Shown here: in pieces, positions 7,261-17,800 of the stretch
How the letters are laid out: each line of letters begins with the position of its first letter
Numbering within the stretch: the first letter of the stretch is position 1
Assembly: GCA_029432815.1 (NCBI GenBank)
Contig: JAROBA010000009.1
Span: 62,001 to 126,000 of the forward strand
DNA length: 64,000 nt
Reading direction: 5' to 3'
Origin: Pontiellaceae bacterium B1224
Lineage (GTDB): Bacteria > Verrucomicrobiota > Kiritimatiellia > Kiritimatiellales > Pontiellaceae
Program-made: the position numbers and the translations under genes
Notes under the pieces: model-generated
Told to the model about the DNA's origin: nothing
Databases searched by the model: none
What the model saw: only the letters and a program-made list of their open reading frames with translations

Positions 7261-9032
7261 TCATTTTCCTTTATAGGTTTCAGCCATTCAACATCGGTAA
7301 AGTAAGCACCGCCGGCCTTCCCGTTTTGATCGTAAAGATACGTCACCAGCTCCGTCGGTCCGGCGGGCAGATCTATTTCAAAAACCACGCCCTTACTATC
7401 CGGTTCAACATCGCACTCCTTCATGAGTCCGGCAAGTTCAACTTTTGCACGAACCGCAAGCACCGGCTTGTCGGCTTCCGCCGGCCACTGGCGCAGTGTA
7501 ATCCGATAGCGTCCCGCGCGTTTTACATCCACCAGCCACGGCCCAGTCACCTTCGGCAGCTTTTTGATCGCACCGAAATTCCAAGGCGGATTGCCGGATT
7601 CCATATGCCAGTCCTGCGAGCACAGCACGGTTTTCGGTTCCGCCGGATGGCCAAGATCGATTCGAACCGGCGTCAGGCGCGGGGATACGCGCTCCCAGAA
7701 GGGATCATACAGCGCCCGCAGCTGCTCAACCACTTCCGGGTGCTCGGCGGAGACATCGGTACGCTGCGCCGGGTCGGCCTGAATATCAAACAGCTTCTGT
7801 CCATCGGAATTGACCAGCCGCCAGCGTTCGGTCAGCACCGTCGAAAAGGCCAGCGGGCCCGGCGGCAATGCCTTGCCATACGCCCCGCCATGATATTGCA
7901 CCACGTGGTGCTTGCGCGTCCACGGATCCTTTGAATCATACAGCAGCGGTTTGAGCGAAATTCCATCGAGATCATATTCTGCCGGAACGGGAATGCCGCA
8001 CAGATCCGCCAGTGTCGGCAGCACATCAATGTGCGCGGCCAGCGTGTCGATATCCTTCCCGCCGGTCAGCCCGCCCTTCGGCCAGTAGATGAAAAAAGGT
8101 ACGTGGTGACCGCCGTCGTAGACCGACGATTTTTTACCGCGCATGCCGGCGTTGTAGCCAACGACCGGCTCGGAATCCAATCCCCGGAATTTTGCGCCCG
8201 CGGACGTTCCATTGTCCGTCATGAAAATCAGGATCGTATTTTCAGCGAGTCCCATTTCCGCGAGCCGTTCGCGAAAGACGCCCATGTTGAAATCGATGTT
8301 GGCGATCATCCCGTAAAACGCGGAGTTGGCGACCTGCTTATTTCCCTTGTACGGGGCCTCCCACTCCGGCGGCACGCGATACGGCCCGTGCGGCGCATTG
8401 AGCGGCAGATAGAGAAAGAACGGCTTATCCCGGTTCTTTTCCACAAACCGGATGGCCTCGCGGAACCAGACGTCGGTGCAGTAGCCCTCGAATGCTTCAA
8501 AGGTCCCGTTGCGCTCATAGGTGTCGTCGAAATAGTCGTTGCCCCAATAGTCCGAGGCCTGCCCGATCCCGCCGCAGCGATGCCACAGCACATCCTGAAA
8601 ACCGCGGTCCTGCGGACGGTGCGGCGCATTGTCGCCCAGGTGCCACTTGCCGATCATCCCGGTGGTATAGCCGGCATCGGCAAAAAGATTGGCCACTGTT
8701 TTTTCAGCCGGGTGCATCATCGTGCGCCCCGAGCTGGTGCGAAACGCTCCCGTAACGCCCGGATGGTTGCCGGTCATCAGCGCCGCGCGGCTCGGCGTGC
8801 AAAACGGACTCACATGGAAATCGGTAAAACGAACCGATTCGGCGTACAGCTTATCAATCTCCGGTGTCTTCAGAATCGAATTGCCATGGCAGCCCAGATC
8901 GCCGTAACCCTGATCGTCGGTCATCACTAAAATGACATTGGGGCGTTCCATAGCCGAAGCCATCCATGTCATTGCCGTACAGGCAACAACGAGTGCGATA
9001 TTTTTTCTATTTATCAGAATTCCTTTATTCAT
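7257..9032 (-). CDS. Secreted S1-family sulfatase with C-terminal extension
   Basis: 591 residues with an N-terminal hydrophobic signal. The core shows M-T-D-D-Q-G-Y-G-D, the formylglycine motif C-T-P-S-R (Cys78), G-K-W-H-L-G, N-A-P-H-G-P and T-D-N-G. A C-terminal beta-rich extension of about 120 residues (from about 465) is shared with the 13052 sulfatase and absent from the others in the array, so these two are close paralogues. The extension contains C-S-Q-D-W and G-R-Y-x-x-T-L-R-Q-W-P motifs and may help bind substrate. It overlaps the next sulfatase gene by 4 bp and the upstream one by 8 bp. Confidence 0.93.
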   Translation of the reverse strand: MNKGILINRKNIALVVACTAMTWMASAMERPNVILVMTDDQGYGDLGCHGNSILKTPEIDKLYAESVRFTDFHVSPFCTPSRAALMTGNHPGVTGAFRTSSGRTMMHPAEKTVANLFADAGYTTGMIGKWHLGDNAPHRPQDRGFQDVLWHRCGGIGQASDYWGNDYFDDTYERNGTFEAFEGYCTDVWFREAIRFVEKNRDKPFFLYLPLNAPHGPYRVPPEWEAPYKGNKQVANSAFYGMIANIDFNMGVFRERLAEMGLAENTILIFMTDNGTSAGAKFRGLDSEPVVGYNAGMRGKKSSVYDGGHHVPFFIYWPKGGLTGGKDIDTLAAHIDVLPTLADLCGIPVPAEYDLDGISLKPLLYDSKDPWTRKHHVVQYHGGAYGKALPPGPLAFSTVLTERWRLVNSDGQKLFDIQADPAQRTDVSAEHPEVVEQLRALYDPFWERVSPRLTPVRIDLGHPAEPKTVLCSQDWHMESGNPPWNFGAIKKLPKVTGPWLVDVKRAGRYRITLRQWPAEADKPVLAVRAKVELAGLMKECDVEPDSKGVVFEIDLPAGPTELVTYLYDQNGKAGGAYFTDVEWLKPIKENE

Positions 9033-10533
9033 GATTCACTTTCCCTTCCACACATGGTTCGCCTGCAACATACCGGTTTAGGAGCGCACGCATGGCCGAC
9101 ACCTTTTCCGGATATTGATTATAGAGATTGTTCGACTGACGCGGATCGTCCTTGAGGTTGAACAGCAGACAGGGATTATTTTCCGAATACATTTCCAATC
9201 CAAAATAATCCAGATACTCCTTCGGCTCCTGCCGAGGCGAGGAACCCGAATGCGCATTAATGAACACCCAGTCTCCCTGCCGCAACGCATATTTTCCTTT
9301 GTCTGTATTCTGAACGGTCGCCGTGCGTAGCGGCTTGGGATAGTCCTCCCCTTTCAGAACCGGCAGAATGCTGTAACTATCAATGGCCTCATCGCTTCCG
9401 AGCTGATGCCCGAGAATATCGGCAAAGGTTGCCGCCAGATCCACCTGGCTGACCACCTCGGCCGACCGTGAGCCCGCTTTGATCTTTCCCGGCCAGCTGA
9501 CGATAAAGGGAATGCGGTGGCCGCCTTCATAGAGATCGCGCTTCATTCCACGAAAGTCTCCTGAACTCCACTGGTCAAACTTTTGGAGTCGCGTAAGGCA
9601 ATGGTTTTCCGTCCCGTTGTCCGCAGAGAAAACGACCACGGTATTTTCAAGCAGTCCTTTTTTTTCCAGAGCGGTCATGACCTTGCCGACCATGGCATCG
9701 GTCTCAATCACAAAGTCCCCATAGTAGCCCGCCTTGGATTTTCCATGAAATGCCTTGTTGGGAACAATCGGATAATGCGGTGAGTTGAAGGCGAGATAGA
9801 CAAAAAACGGGGCGTCCCCATCCTGCTCCTCAACCCACTCCACCGTCTTTTCTGTAACCGTCGGAAGAATGTCATAGGGATTCCAGTCCTCAGCCATGGG
9901 ACCGGCCCGGAAACCGCCACCGCCTGCCAGCGGTTTCGACTTCATCACCGGCTTGGTCGGGATGGTGAGAAAACGATCATTTTCAATCCAGCAATAAGGT
10001 GGGAAATTGATCGTTCCATCGCCGAAATAGTGATCGAATCCCTGATCAACCGGGCCGCCCGGGAAACGCTTCGTCCAATCATAGGAGGACGCCTTCGCCA
10101 ACTCTTTTTTGTCCACACCCGGCTTCCGAATCGCATCCCAACCCCAACCGAGATGCCACTTTCCAAACATGGCCGTCCGATAGCCTTGCTGCTTAAACAT
10201 GCGTGCAATCGTGAATTCGTCCGGTTCAAAGACGGATTCTCCGAATGCACCTACGATATCGTGGAAACGCCGCCAATGATGCTGCCCCGTAAGCATCGCA
10301 TAGCGGCTCGGCGTGCAGATTCCAGACGAGCTGTGTCCATCGGTGAACGTCATGCCCTGACTGGCCAACCGATCGATGTTCGGCGTTTGGATCTTGGCTT
10401 CCGGATCACCGTAGGAAACATCCCCAACGCCCATATCATCCGCATAGAGAATTATTACATTGGGCTTTTCCATCGCCGAGACCAGCGATCCAGCCAGCGC
10501 CGCAACGGCGAAAATTAACAGACGCATATTCAT
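9025..10533 (-). CDS. Secreted S1-family sulfatase
   Basis: 502 residues with a signal peptide (about 1-20, ending SA). Catalytic motifs are A-D-D (31-33), C-T-P-S-R with Cys73 for formylglycine, G-K-W-H-L-G, N-S-P-H-Y-P and A-D-N-G. The start lies 2 bp after the TAG stop of the beta-helix gene upstream, and the stop overlaps the next sulfatase by 8 bp, so the genes are tightly coupled. A second in-frame ATG two codons later is possible. It resembles the 5698 and 22308 sulfatases more than the two with C-terminal extensions. Confidence 0.93.
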   Translation of the reverse strand: MNMRLLIFAVAALAGSLVSAMEKPNVIILYADDMGVGDVSYGDPEAKIQTPNIDRLASQGMTFTDGHSSSGICTPSRYAMLTGQHHWRRFHDIVGAFGESVFEPDEFTIARMFKQQGYRTAMFGKWHLGWGWDAIRKPGVDKKELAKASSYDWTKRFPGGPVDQGFDHYFGDGTINFPPYCWIENDRFLTIPTKPVMKSKPLAGGGGFRAGPMAEDWNPYDILPTVTEKTVEWVEEQDGDAPFFVYLAFNSPHYPIVPNKAFHGKSKAGYYGDFVIETDAMVGKVMTALEKKGLLENTVVVFSADNGTENHCLTRLQKFDQWSSGDFRGMKRDLYEGGHRIPFIVSWPGKIKAGSRSAEVVSQVDLAATFADILGHQLGSDEAIDSYSILPVLKGEDYPKPLRTATVQNTDKGKYALRQGDWVFINAHSGSSPRQEPKEYLDYFGLEMYSENNPCLLFNLKDDPRQSNNLYNQYPEKVSAMRALLNRYVAGEPCVEGKVNHE

Positions 10534-10535
10534 GA

Positions 10536-13052
10536 CTATTTCTTTTCTGTTTCAAATTCAAACTGGTGTAATTGCTGACCGCGCCAGACCGAAGCCTTAT
10601 GACGGCCCGCTCTGAGACCCTGTATGGTGTTTGCAAAAGTTTTGGGAACAACTTTTTTCCCATCAATCTCCAGCACCACATCGTCGCTCTCAAATCCATA
10701 CTTAGCCATTCCAGTGAACTTAGGCACATTGATCAGCAGAACACCGCGCAGGGAGTCCATGCCAGTGGCTGTCAGTTCGGCCTGCGTATCCAACGGTTTA
10801 AACTGTGTGCCCATGACTTTCGCGTAGCGGATCTTGGAAGCTTTGTTCGCCTCCACATTAATCGGAAGGATGATCCGAGGTTCTTCCGCCATAGCTTTTA
10901 AACGATCGGAAGTCACACCGAAGCCCTTCATAGGAAAGTTTTTAAAACCGACCGACAGGGCCGGCGAACCGGCGACCACCGAGAAGTCACCCGCGGCCGG
11001 ATTCACAAACTGAACATTGCCATACAGGCTGCCCGCATCGTCGCCTGTTTTACTTTGACCAGCGATCCAGAGTTCCACTGCTTCACTGGCAGGGTTGTGC
11101 ATAAAACTCTTATTGCGCGAACCTCCCCAGAGCTTTGGCTTAGAAGCCGAATAACCCGTGCCCCAAAAGATATTGGATTCAAACACATCCTGCGTCGGTT
11201 TGGGATACGGCACGTTGCAGGTGTAGCCCTCTCTCAGGATGATATTGTTCCTGACGATGCGTTTATAGCCTTCCCTGGTCTTCAGTCCCCCGGATAGACA
11301 CAGGTTGTTATAGATTTCATAGTTCGTGGAACCATCATCCAGATCGATATCCCAGCCATGATCGCACTGCATACGGTTATGGCGCAACGTACTCGTCTGA
11401 TAGGCATCCCAAAACGGCGAGTTAGGATCGTCCTCGATCCAGTTGCTGATCAATGGCTTGCCGCTTTTGTCTTTATGTTTGGGACCGGACGGTCCGGCCT
11501 GGTGCCAAAAGCGGTCGCGGCCCCAGGAGTTAAACGCCCCATGGTCGTGCGTCTCCAGCACCGTCTCAAAACAATCGTTCCACTCGATCAAGTGGCCACC
11601 CCAGGTGCCGTCGCAAATATTGATCGCCGCTCGCGGGGTGTCGAACACGGTATTGTGACGCACGGTGATGCGGGACGACATCGAGATATTGACACCGGCA
11701 CTCTGCTTTTCCACCCGGCCGCACCGCGTCATAAGGTTATCCTCCACCAGACCATCCGCCGGATATTCCTCCGTCTTCGGGCCGATTTCCCGATCCACAC
11801 GATCAAGCGGATGCGGCATGGTCAGATAGCTGAAGCGCGGTGACCGCACTGCCGCAAACGATCCGACAAAATTCACATCACTCGCGCCATTGTTTTTAAA
11901 CAGGTTCCCACGAATGACTGTTTTGCGATTGTAGCCATCGACAAACACGGCGTTCCCGCCCAGTTCTTCGAAATCACAGTTTTCGATAACGATGTGTTCC
12001 GTTCCTCGCAGATGGACGGCGCCGCCGCGATAGATGGCCCAGTCGCTTTGCAGTAACGGCTCGCGGGTATCCATAAAGGTGCGCCGGGCACCGGCAAAGC
12101 GCAGGCCCTGCAGTTCTATCCATTGGACCGGCTTCGCCGTCTCCGGCGTTGCAAGTTCCAAGCCGGGAATCTTGTTGCCGGGATCGGGGATCTTCATGGA
12201 TGCAACCGGCTTTTTTAGATCGCCGTACACCTCAACCAAATGGCGCAAGCGCACCACTTCCACCTTCGCAGTATTCAGATCGCAACCGGCCTCCGGCTGG
12301 TAGTAGAGCGTGTTTGATTCGGCATCATGAAACCATTCCCCGGGAGCATCGAGTTCCTCGAAGATGTTTTCGACCATGCGCTGGCTTTTGTGCATGCCCA
12401 TCTGGCGGTTATTCTGCCAACCGCCTTCATAGGTCACCTCGCCATTGGCATTCTTTCCGGTAATCCGGTAATGATATCCACCCCAGCGAGCGCGATGCAT
12501 AGCATGGATGTAGCCGCCAGACGGATCGTCCCAATTTGCCGCACGCTGTGTAGAAAAAGCATCGGCGGCATAGCCCTGATAGGCTTCCGTTTTCTTCACC
12601 GCATCATAGTTCGGGTAACGCGCCATGCGCTGATTGGTGCCGTCAATAAATAACTGATCGATGTCCAATCCTGCCGGGGTCTTCGCCTGAAAAATTCCGT
12701 TTTCATACGGCTTCCAATCCAAATCCAGCTTCAGCCCGCCGCTGAGTACCGCCTGCCCACGGTTCTGCGCGCGATAGACCACTGGATACTGCTCCGAGCC
12801 GGAATCCTCCGGCGTAAATACCAGCGTTTCGGGCAGATAGTAAACCCCGTCGGCAAGCGTCACCGTGCAGGATTCCACACCCAGCTTATTTGAAGCGCGC
12901 AACGCATCCCGGGCCGCTGCGACCGTCGCGAACGGAGCATCCTTTGTTCCCGCATTTGAATCTGACCCCGCGGGATTTACAAAAATTTCCATCGCTAAGG
13001 ACGTCATCGACAGACATCCCAACGTGCAGATTAGACCAATTGAACTTTTCAT
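10536..13052 (-). CDS. Secreted right-handed beta-helix protein with C-terminal PDZ-like domain (GH141-like)
   Basis: 838 residues with a signal peptide (about 1-20). The N-terminal part (about 21-740) is a parallel beta-helix. Its opening F-V-N-P-A-G-S-D-S-N-A-G-T-K is the typical cap of helix-type polysaccharide enzymes, followed by G-V-Y-Y-L-P-E-T-L and by F-N-S-W-G-R-D-R-F-W and D-L-D-D-G-S-T-N-Y-E-I-Y-N-N-L near the putative active groove. The overall pattern recalls GH141 (fucosidase/xylanase type), but a polysaccharide lyase is not excluded. The last 80 or so residues look like a PDZ domain (G-V-L-L-I-N-V-P ... V-V-L-E-I-D-G-K). The start codon shares one base with the stop of the upstream sulfatase (TAATG). 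Confidence 0.82.
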   Translation of the reverse strand: MKSSIGLICTLGCLSMTSLAMEIFVNPAGSDSNAGTKDAPFATVAAARDALRASNKLGVESCTVTLADGVYYLPETLVFTPEDSGSEQYPVVYRAQNRGQAVLSGGLKLDLDWKPYENGIFQAKTPAGLDIDQLFIDGTNQRMARYPNYDAVKKTEAYQGYAADAFSTQRAANWDDPSGGYIHAMHRARWGGYHYRITGKNANGEVTYEGGWQNNRQMGMHKSQRMVENIFEELDAPGEWFHDAESNTLYYQPEAGCDLNTAKVEVVRLRHLVEVYGDLKKPVASMKIPDPGNKIPGLELATPETAKPVQWIELQGLRFAGARRTFMDTREPLLQSDWAIYRGGAVHLRGTEHIVIENCDFEELGGNAVFVDGYNRKTVIRGNLFKNNGASDVNFVGSFAAVRSPRFSYLTMPHPLDRVDREIGPKTEEYPADGLVEDNLMTRCGRVEKQSAGVNISMSSRITVRHNTVFDTPRAAINICDGTWGGHLIEWNDCFETVLETHDHGAFNSWGRDRFWHQAGPSGPKHKDKSGKPLISNWIEDDPNSPFWDAYQTSTLRHNRMQCDHGWDIDLDDGSTNYEIYNNLCLSGGLKTREGYKRIVRNNIILREGYTCNVPYPKPTQDVFESNIFWGTGYSASKPKLWGGSRNKSFMHNPASEAVELWIAGQSKTGDDAGSLYGNVQFVNPAAGDFSVVAGSPALSVGFKNFPMKGFGVTSDRLKAMAEEPRIILPINVEANKASKIRYAKVMGTQFKPLDTQAELTATGMDSLRGVLLINVPKFTGMAKYGFESDDVVLEIDGKKVVPKTFANTIQGLRAGRHKASVWRGQQLHQFEFETEKK

Positions 13053-14845
13053 TACCTATTTCCTATATCGTTAAGTAATTCCACTTCGGTAAAGTAAGCG
13101 CCGCCCGCTTCTCCCTTGTCATTGTAGAGGAACGTTAGCAGCTCTGCCGGACCGGCGGGGAGATCCAGTTCGATGACAATCCCGTTGCTGTTGGCCGGCA
13201 CAGGGACCTCTTTTTCCTGACCCGCAACTTTAACTTTAGCCCGGACCGCCACTAACGGCTTGTTGGCCGCCTCCGGCCACTGGCGCAGGGTAAAGCGATA
13301 GCGTCCGGCCTGTTTTACATTCACCAGCCATGGAGCGGTGACTTTAGGCAGTGTTTTGATCCGCCTAAAACTGTAAGGAGGATACCCTTTTTCCATGACC
13401 CAGTCCTGAGAACAGAGTTCGGTCGGGTTCTGATCGGGATTGCCCAAATCTGTACGAGCCTTGCGATTCAGCAAAACCGGGGAAACCTCTTCCCAGAACG
13501 GCTGATAGAGCCCCTTCAGGCGTTCCACCACTTCCGGGTGCGCCTCGGCGACATTGTTCTTCTGAGCAGGATCCTTCTCTATATCGTACAGCTTGAAGCT
13601 GTGGAGGGGCGTTTCCCGCCATGAATTGACCAGCCGCCACTTTTCGGTTAACACCACGGTATCCGCATAGGGTTCATCAAGCGGCGATGTAAATCCTCTA
13701 CCTCCGTGATGCTGGATCACCAGATGGTCCCGAGGCCAGTTATCCGGTTCTCCTTTCAGGAGCGGCACCAATGACAGTCCGTCGACATCATACTCTTCCG
13801 GTACGTCGATCCCGCACAGCTCGGCCAGGGTAGGCAGTACATCCAGATGAGCCGCCAGCGTTTCAACATCTTTGCCTTCAGTCAATTCGCCCTCCGGCCA
13901 ATAAATGAAAAAGGGAACCCGATGCCCACCATCATATATCGACGACTTCTTGCCGCGCATCCCCGCGTTGTAACCGGCCGATGGCTGGGAATCCTGGTAC
14001 CTGCTGAATTTTCCTCCACCAGCCGTTCCGTTATCGGTCATAAAAATGAAAATGGTATTTTTCGCCAGCCCCAGCTCATCGAGATGTTTACGAAAAACAC
14101 CCATGTTCCAGTCGATGTTAGCGATCATCCCATAAAAAGCGGAATTCACGACCGCCTTGTTGCCTTTGTATGGCTTCTCCCATTTCGGTGCAACGCGATA
14201 TGGGCTGTGCGGCGCATTCAGCGGAAGATATAGGAAGAACGGATCCTCCTGGTTCTGCTCTACAAAACGGAGGGCTTCACGGAAAAACACATCGGTGCAG
14301 TAGCCTTCGAACTTCTCAAAGGTACCGACCCGGCTGCCCGGTGTAACCCGCTCAAAGGTGTCATCAAAGTAATCGTTGCCCCAATAGTCGGAACCCTGTC
14401 CGATCCCGCCGCAACGATGCCAGACCACATCCTGAAAGCCTTTGTCCTGCGGGCGTTGGGGCGCATTGTCCCCGAGGTGCCATTTACCGAACATCCCCGT
14501 TGCATAACCCTTGTCCGCAAAAAGATTCGCGATCGTCTTTTTCTCGCCATACAGAAGGGAAAGTCCACCGGTCGTACGATATGCCCCGGTTCGCCCCGCG
14601 TGCTGCCCGGTCATCAGTGAGGCCCGCGTCGGTGTACAGAACGGGCTCACGTGGAAGTCCGTAAACCGAACCGATTCGGCATGCAGCTTATCCAACTCCG
14701 GCGTCTTCAATATCGGATTACCATGACACCCCAGATCACCGTAGCCCTGATCGTCGGTCATCACCAGAATCACATTGGGCCGTTGCGCCCCCCATGCTGC
14801 TACTGACAGAAGCAACACTCCAAAAACTATTTTGATGTACTTCAT
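13052..14845 (-). CDS. Secreted S1-family sulfatase with C-terminal extension
   Basis: I chose the ATG at 14845 (MKYIKIV...) over 14851 because AAGGA then sits at a normal distance and the signal peptide begins cleanly. The 597-residue protein has M-T-D-D-Q-G-Y-G-D, a formylglycine motif C-T-P-T-R (Cys70) with Thr where the other five sulfatases have Ser, G-K-W-H-L-G, N-A-P-H-S-P and T-D-N-G. The C-terminal beta-rich extension (C-S-Q-D-W, G-R-Y-R-F-T-L-R-Q-W-P) matches the 7257 sulfatase closely, so the pair arose by duplication. It starts 8 bp after the fusion gene upstream and its stop overlaps the beta-helix gene start. Confidence 0.92.
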   Translation of the reverse strand: MKYIKIVFGVLLLSVAAWGAQRPNVILVMTDDQGYGDLGCHGNPILKTPELDKLHAESVRFTDFHVSPFCTPTRASLMTGQHAGRTGAYRTTGGLSLLYGEKKTIANLFADKGYATGMFGKWHLGDNAPQRPQDKGFQDVVWHRCGGIGQGSDYWGNDYFDDTFERVTPGSRVGTFEKFEGYCTDVFFREALRFVEQNQEDPFFLYLPLNAPHSPYRVAPKWEKPYKGNKAVVNSAFYGMIANIDWNMGVFRKHLDELGLAKNTIFIFMTDNGTAGGGKFSRYQDSQPSAGYNAGMRGKKSSIYDGGHRVPFFIYWPEGELTEGKDVETLAAHLDVLPTLAELCGIDVPEEYDVDGLSLVPLLKGEPDNWPRDHLVIQHHGGRGFTSPLDEPYADTVVLTEKWRLVNSWRETPLHSFKLYDIEKDPAQKNNVAEAHPEVVERLKGLYQPFWEEVSPVLLNRKARTDLGNPDQNPTELCSQDWVMEKGYPPYSFRRIKTLPKVTAPWLVNVKQAGRYRFTLRQWPEAANKPLVAVRAKVKVAGQEKEVPVPANSNGIVIELDLPAGPAELLTFLYNDKGEAGGAYFTEVELLNDIGNR

Positions 14846-14853
14846 AAACATCC

Positions 14854-17800
14854 TTAATCCATCGTATATTCAATGGGCTCAATGGTTCCGTCATCGCGGA
14901 AGGTCATCTCTTCAAAGCAGGCCGAGCGGCGGTGATTGCTCCCGCCGTTCACATCGCCGCGATGATAGAAGAAATACCACTTTCCATTAAATTCAATGAC
15001 CGATGCATGATTGGGCGATTTCGGCGAATTGGGAGCCAGCACGCCTTTATATTCTGCAAACTGCGGCAACGGCGAATCGGCCATCCAGTATTCCGTATTG
15101 CCACCAACCCGCGCATGAAAATAATAGATCCCGTTGCGCTTAAAAACGTGTACGCCCTCGGCCACCGTCTCATTCGTTAAACGCGTCCACTCTCCATCCA
15201 GCTCGATCATGCTGTCTTTCAGTTTCACGCCCATCACATGTTTGCCGGGAATATCATAATCCACCTGTTTGAGATCGCTCCCGTACATATAGGCCTGCCC
15301 ATCGTCATCCACAAAAACCGTTGGATCGAATATCTCAGTAATTTCCTGTTTATGGAACTGCTCCCACGGGCCGACTGGCGTGCGGCTTCGCACCACCCCA
15401 ATCTTCCATCGATAGAACGGAAAGTAAAAATAATACCAGCCGTCTTTATAGGCCGCATCGGGCGCATTCATCTGTTCATACGCCCAATCAAATTCGCGCG
15501 GTTTCAGAAACACGCCGTGGTTGATCCAGGTTTTCAGATCGGATGATTCCAGCAGCATATAATCCTGCATGCTCTTATAGCTTTTTGCATCGGGCTGATC
15601 GCGCGAGCAGTAGACATATACCTTGCCGTCGAAGACCTCCGCCGAAGGATCCGCCGCATAGAGGAACCCGGGGTCGGTATTCTTCAGAATCGGATTCCGG
15701 GAAAGACCGGGCTGCTCGTTCTGAATCGTGAACTCGTAGTGCTTGTAGCCCCGGAAGACTTTACAGGTGATCGACTTCGGCTTTTGATTCAGCACGTTCT
15801 GCAGATCTTTCAGCGTATCGACGTCTTTGCCATTTGCAGCAATCAGCGTATCGCCCTCCTTCAACCCGGCTTGCTCGGCAGCAGATCCCGAATCCAGCTG
15901 TGTGATATAAGCACCGCTGGCCTGCCCGCCGGACGCATCGATATGATCCGGGTAGTCCGCAATGGAAACCAGGGTCATTCCCGCCCAGTTCATGGGCTTG
16001 GATTCGACCGCCTGCTTCTTTTCCGCTTTCGCCAGAACCGGCGCGACATATTCCTGGGCAATCGTCGAAGCCAGCCAGCTCTGAAGAACCACTTGATCCA
16101 CCCGCGCAAAATCAACGCGATCCGCAAAGCCGACGGCATGCCCCTGCTCATCAAAAGTGTTTGCTGTCACTGTCGTTGTTTGAGTGATTTTCACCGGCTT
16201 TGTGTAAAGGGCAGAATTCACGGTTGGCTCAGAACCATCCAGCGTGTACCGCACCTCGCCGCCGCGGGCATCCGGTCGGATTTCAACGAGGCATTCGTTT
16301 TCAAACTCATGAAGGCTGTTCATGATGCGGGTCATCTGATGACCGAACTGATCCATCGGGAAATTTTTAAACCCGAGTTTCAGCGCCGGCGAGGTTGGTT
16401 TGACCTGATAGTTCCGGTTCAGTGGATCCACAAACTGCGGGTCGGCCAAAATGCTGTCTTTGCCCTGTTTTTCCTGCCACTGCTCAAAACTCTTGAGTCC
16501 TCCCCTGCCCGCAAATTTGCGGCTGTTTACATTCCACCAGAGGTTGGAATCAAAGGTGCCCCACATCCCGATATCCGATGGCATGCCGATGTCGCCGATA
16601 ATATAGTCGAAACGGCCGCGGCCGCCTTCGGCGCCACCGGCAAGCACGGTAATGTTATGCATGAAAACATCTTCGCTGTTGTCTTTCGGCCAAACGTGCA
16701 ATCCGGTCGGCACCGCGCTGACCATAATGTTATTCGTCACCTTTCGGAAAAACCCGTCGCGCAGCTTCAACGTCGAACCCAGCATCAGGTTGTTATAAAT
16801 TTCGTAATTGCTGCTACCGTCATCCAGATCAATGGTCCAGTTGCCTGCACTCACACCGGAGCGATAGTTTCCAACGCGGTTATTCCGCAACACAACCGGT
16901 TTCAGGCTATCGAGCATCACCCACTCTTTGGTCATCCGTTTTCCATCCCAGAACCGCTCACGGCCCCAGGAGTTAAACGGACCATGCTCCCCGGTATCCA
17001 GAATGGTATCGTAGATATCGCAGTTGGACATTTCGTGGCCGCCCCAGGTTCCATCGTTGAAGGTGACGCCCGCGCGGGCAATGCGATACACACTGCAGTG
17101 ATCAATCGTAATATCCATCGCCATCGAAACGAGCACACCGGAGGTCTGCTTTCCATAGACTCCGACATCGCGCGTGATGGTATTTTTTACGCTGCAATCG
17201 CGAGGATAGTCTTCCGTCTTCGGCCCCGGTTCCAGATCCTTGATCTGATCTGTTTTGATCCAGGTTTCCCACGTCTGATATTCACGCACGGCTTTCGGGC
17301 TACCCACAAAACAGACCGCGCTTTCGCCGGTGTTCTCAATCAGGCTCCCGGAAATATGTACCTCCCGATTAAAGCCATCCACAAAGATGCCGGTTCCGCC
17401 GACCTGCTCTATGTGGAAATTTTTCACGGAGCAGTTTTGGCTGTCTTTGAAATAGACCGCGCCCCCACGATGAATGGCCCAGTCCCCACGGGCAATATCT
17501 TCATATTCATTCATGAACGTCGCACGGGTCTGGGTTAGATGAAACCCTTCAAAACTCACATGCTCCACTCCCACGCATTCAATGATGCGGTCCAGAATGG
17601 CGGCTTCCACCACGACCTCGTTCAGATTGACATCAGCTGGCGGCTTGAAATAGAGAATCTGGTTTTCCACATCCTGGAACCACTCCAACTCGGCATCGAG
17701 TTCTTCAAAAATATTTTCCACATAAAACGGGGACCCCGGATGGTTCTGACTTTTCACACCGACGCCATACCGACGCTGTGCCTGCCAACCCCCTTCACTG

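Noticed and set aside
15739-17538. Long open frame (599 codons) on the plus strand opposite the beta-helix/GH43 fusion gene
   Set aside because: It is antisense to a gene with clear domains, has no recognisable motif or ribosome site and reflects codon bias of the real gene. The same holds for long plus-strand frames at 5842-6747, 8031-8930, 24047-25147 and 31346-32485, and the minus-strand frame 63094-63900 opposite smc.
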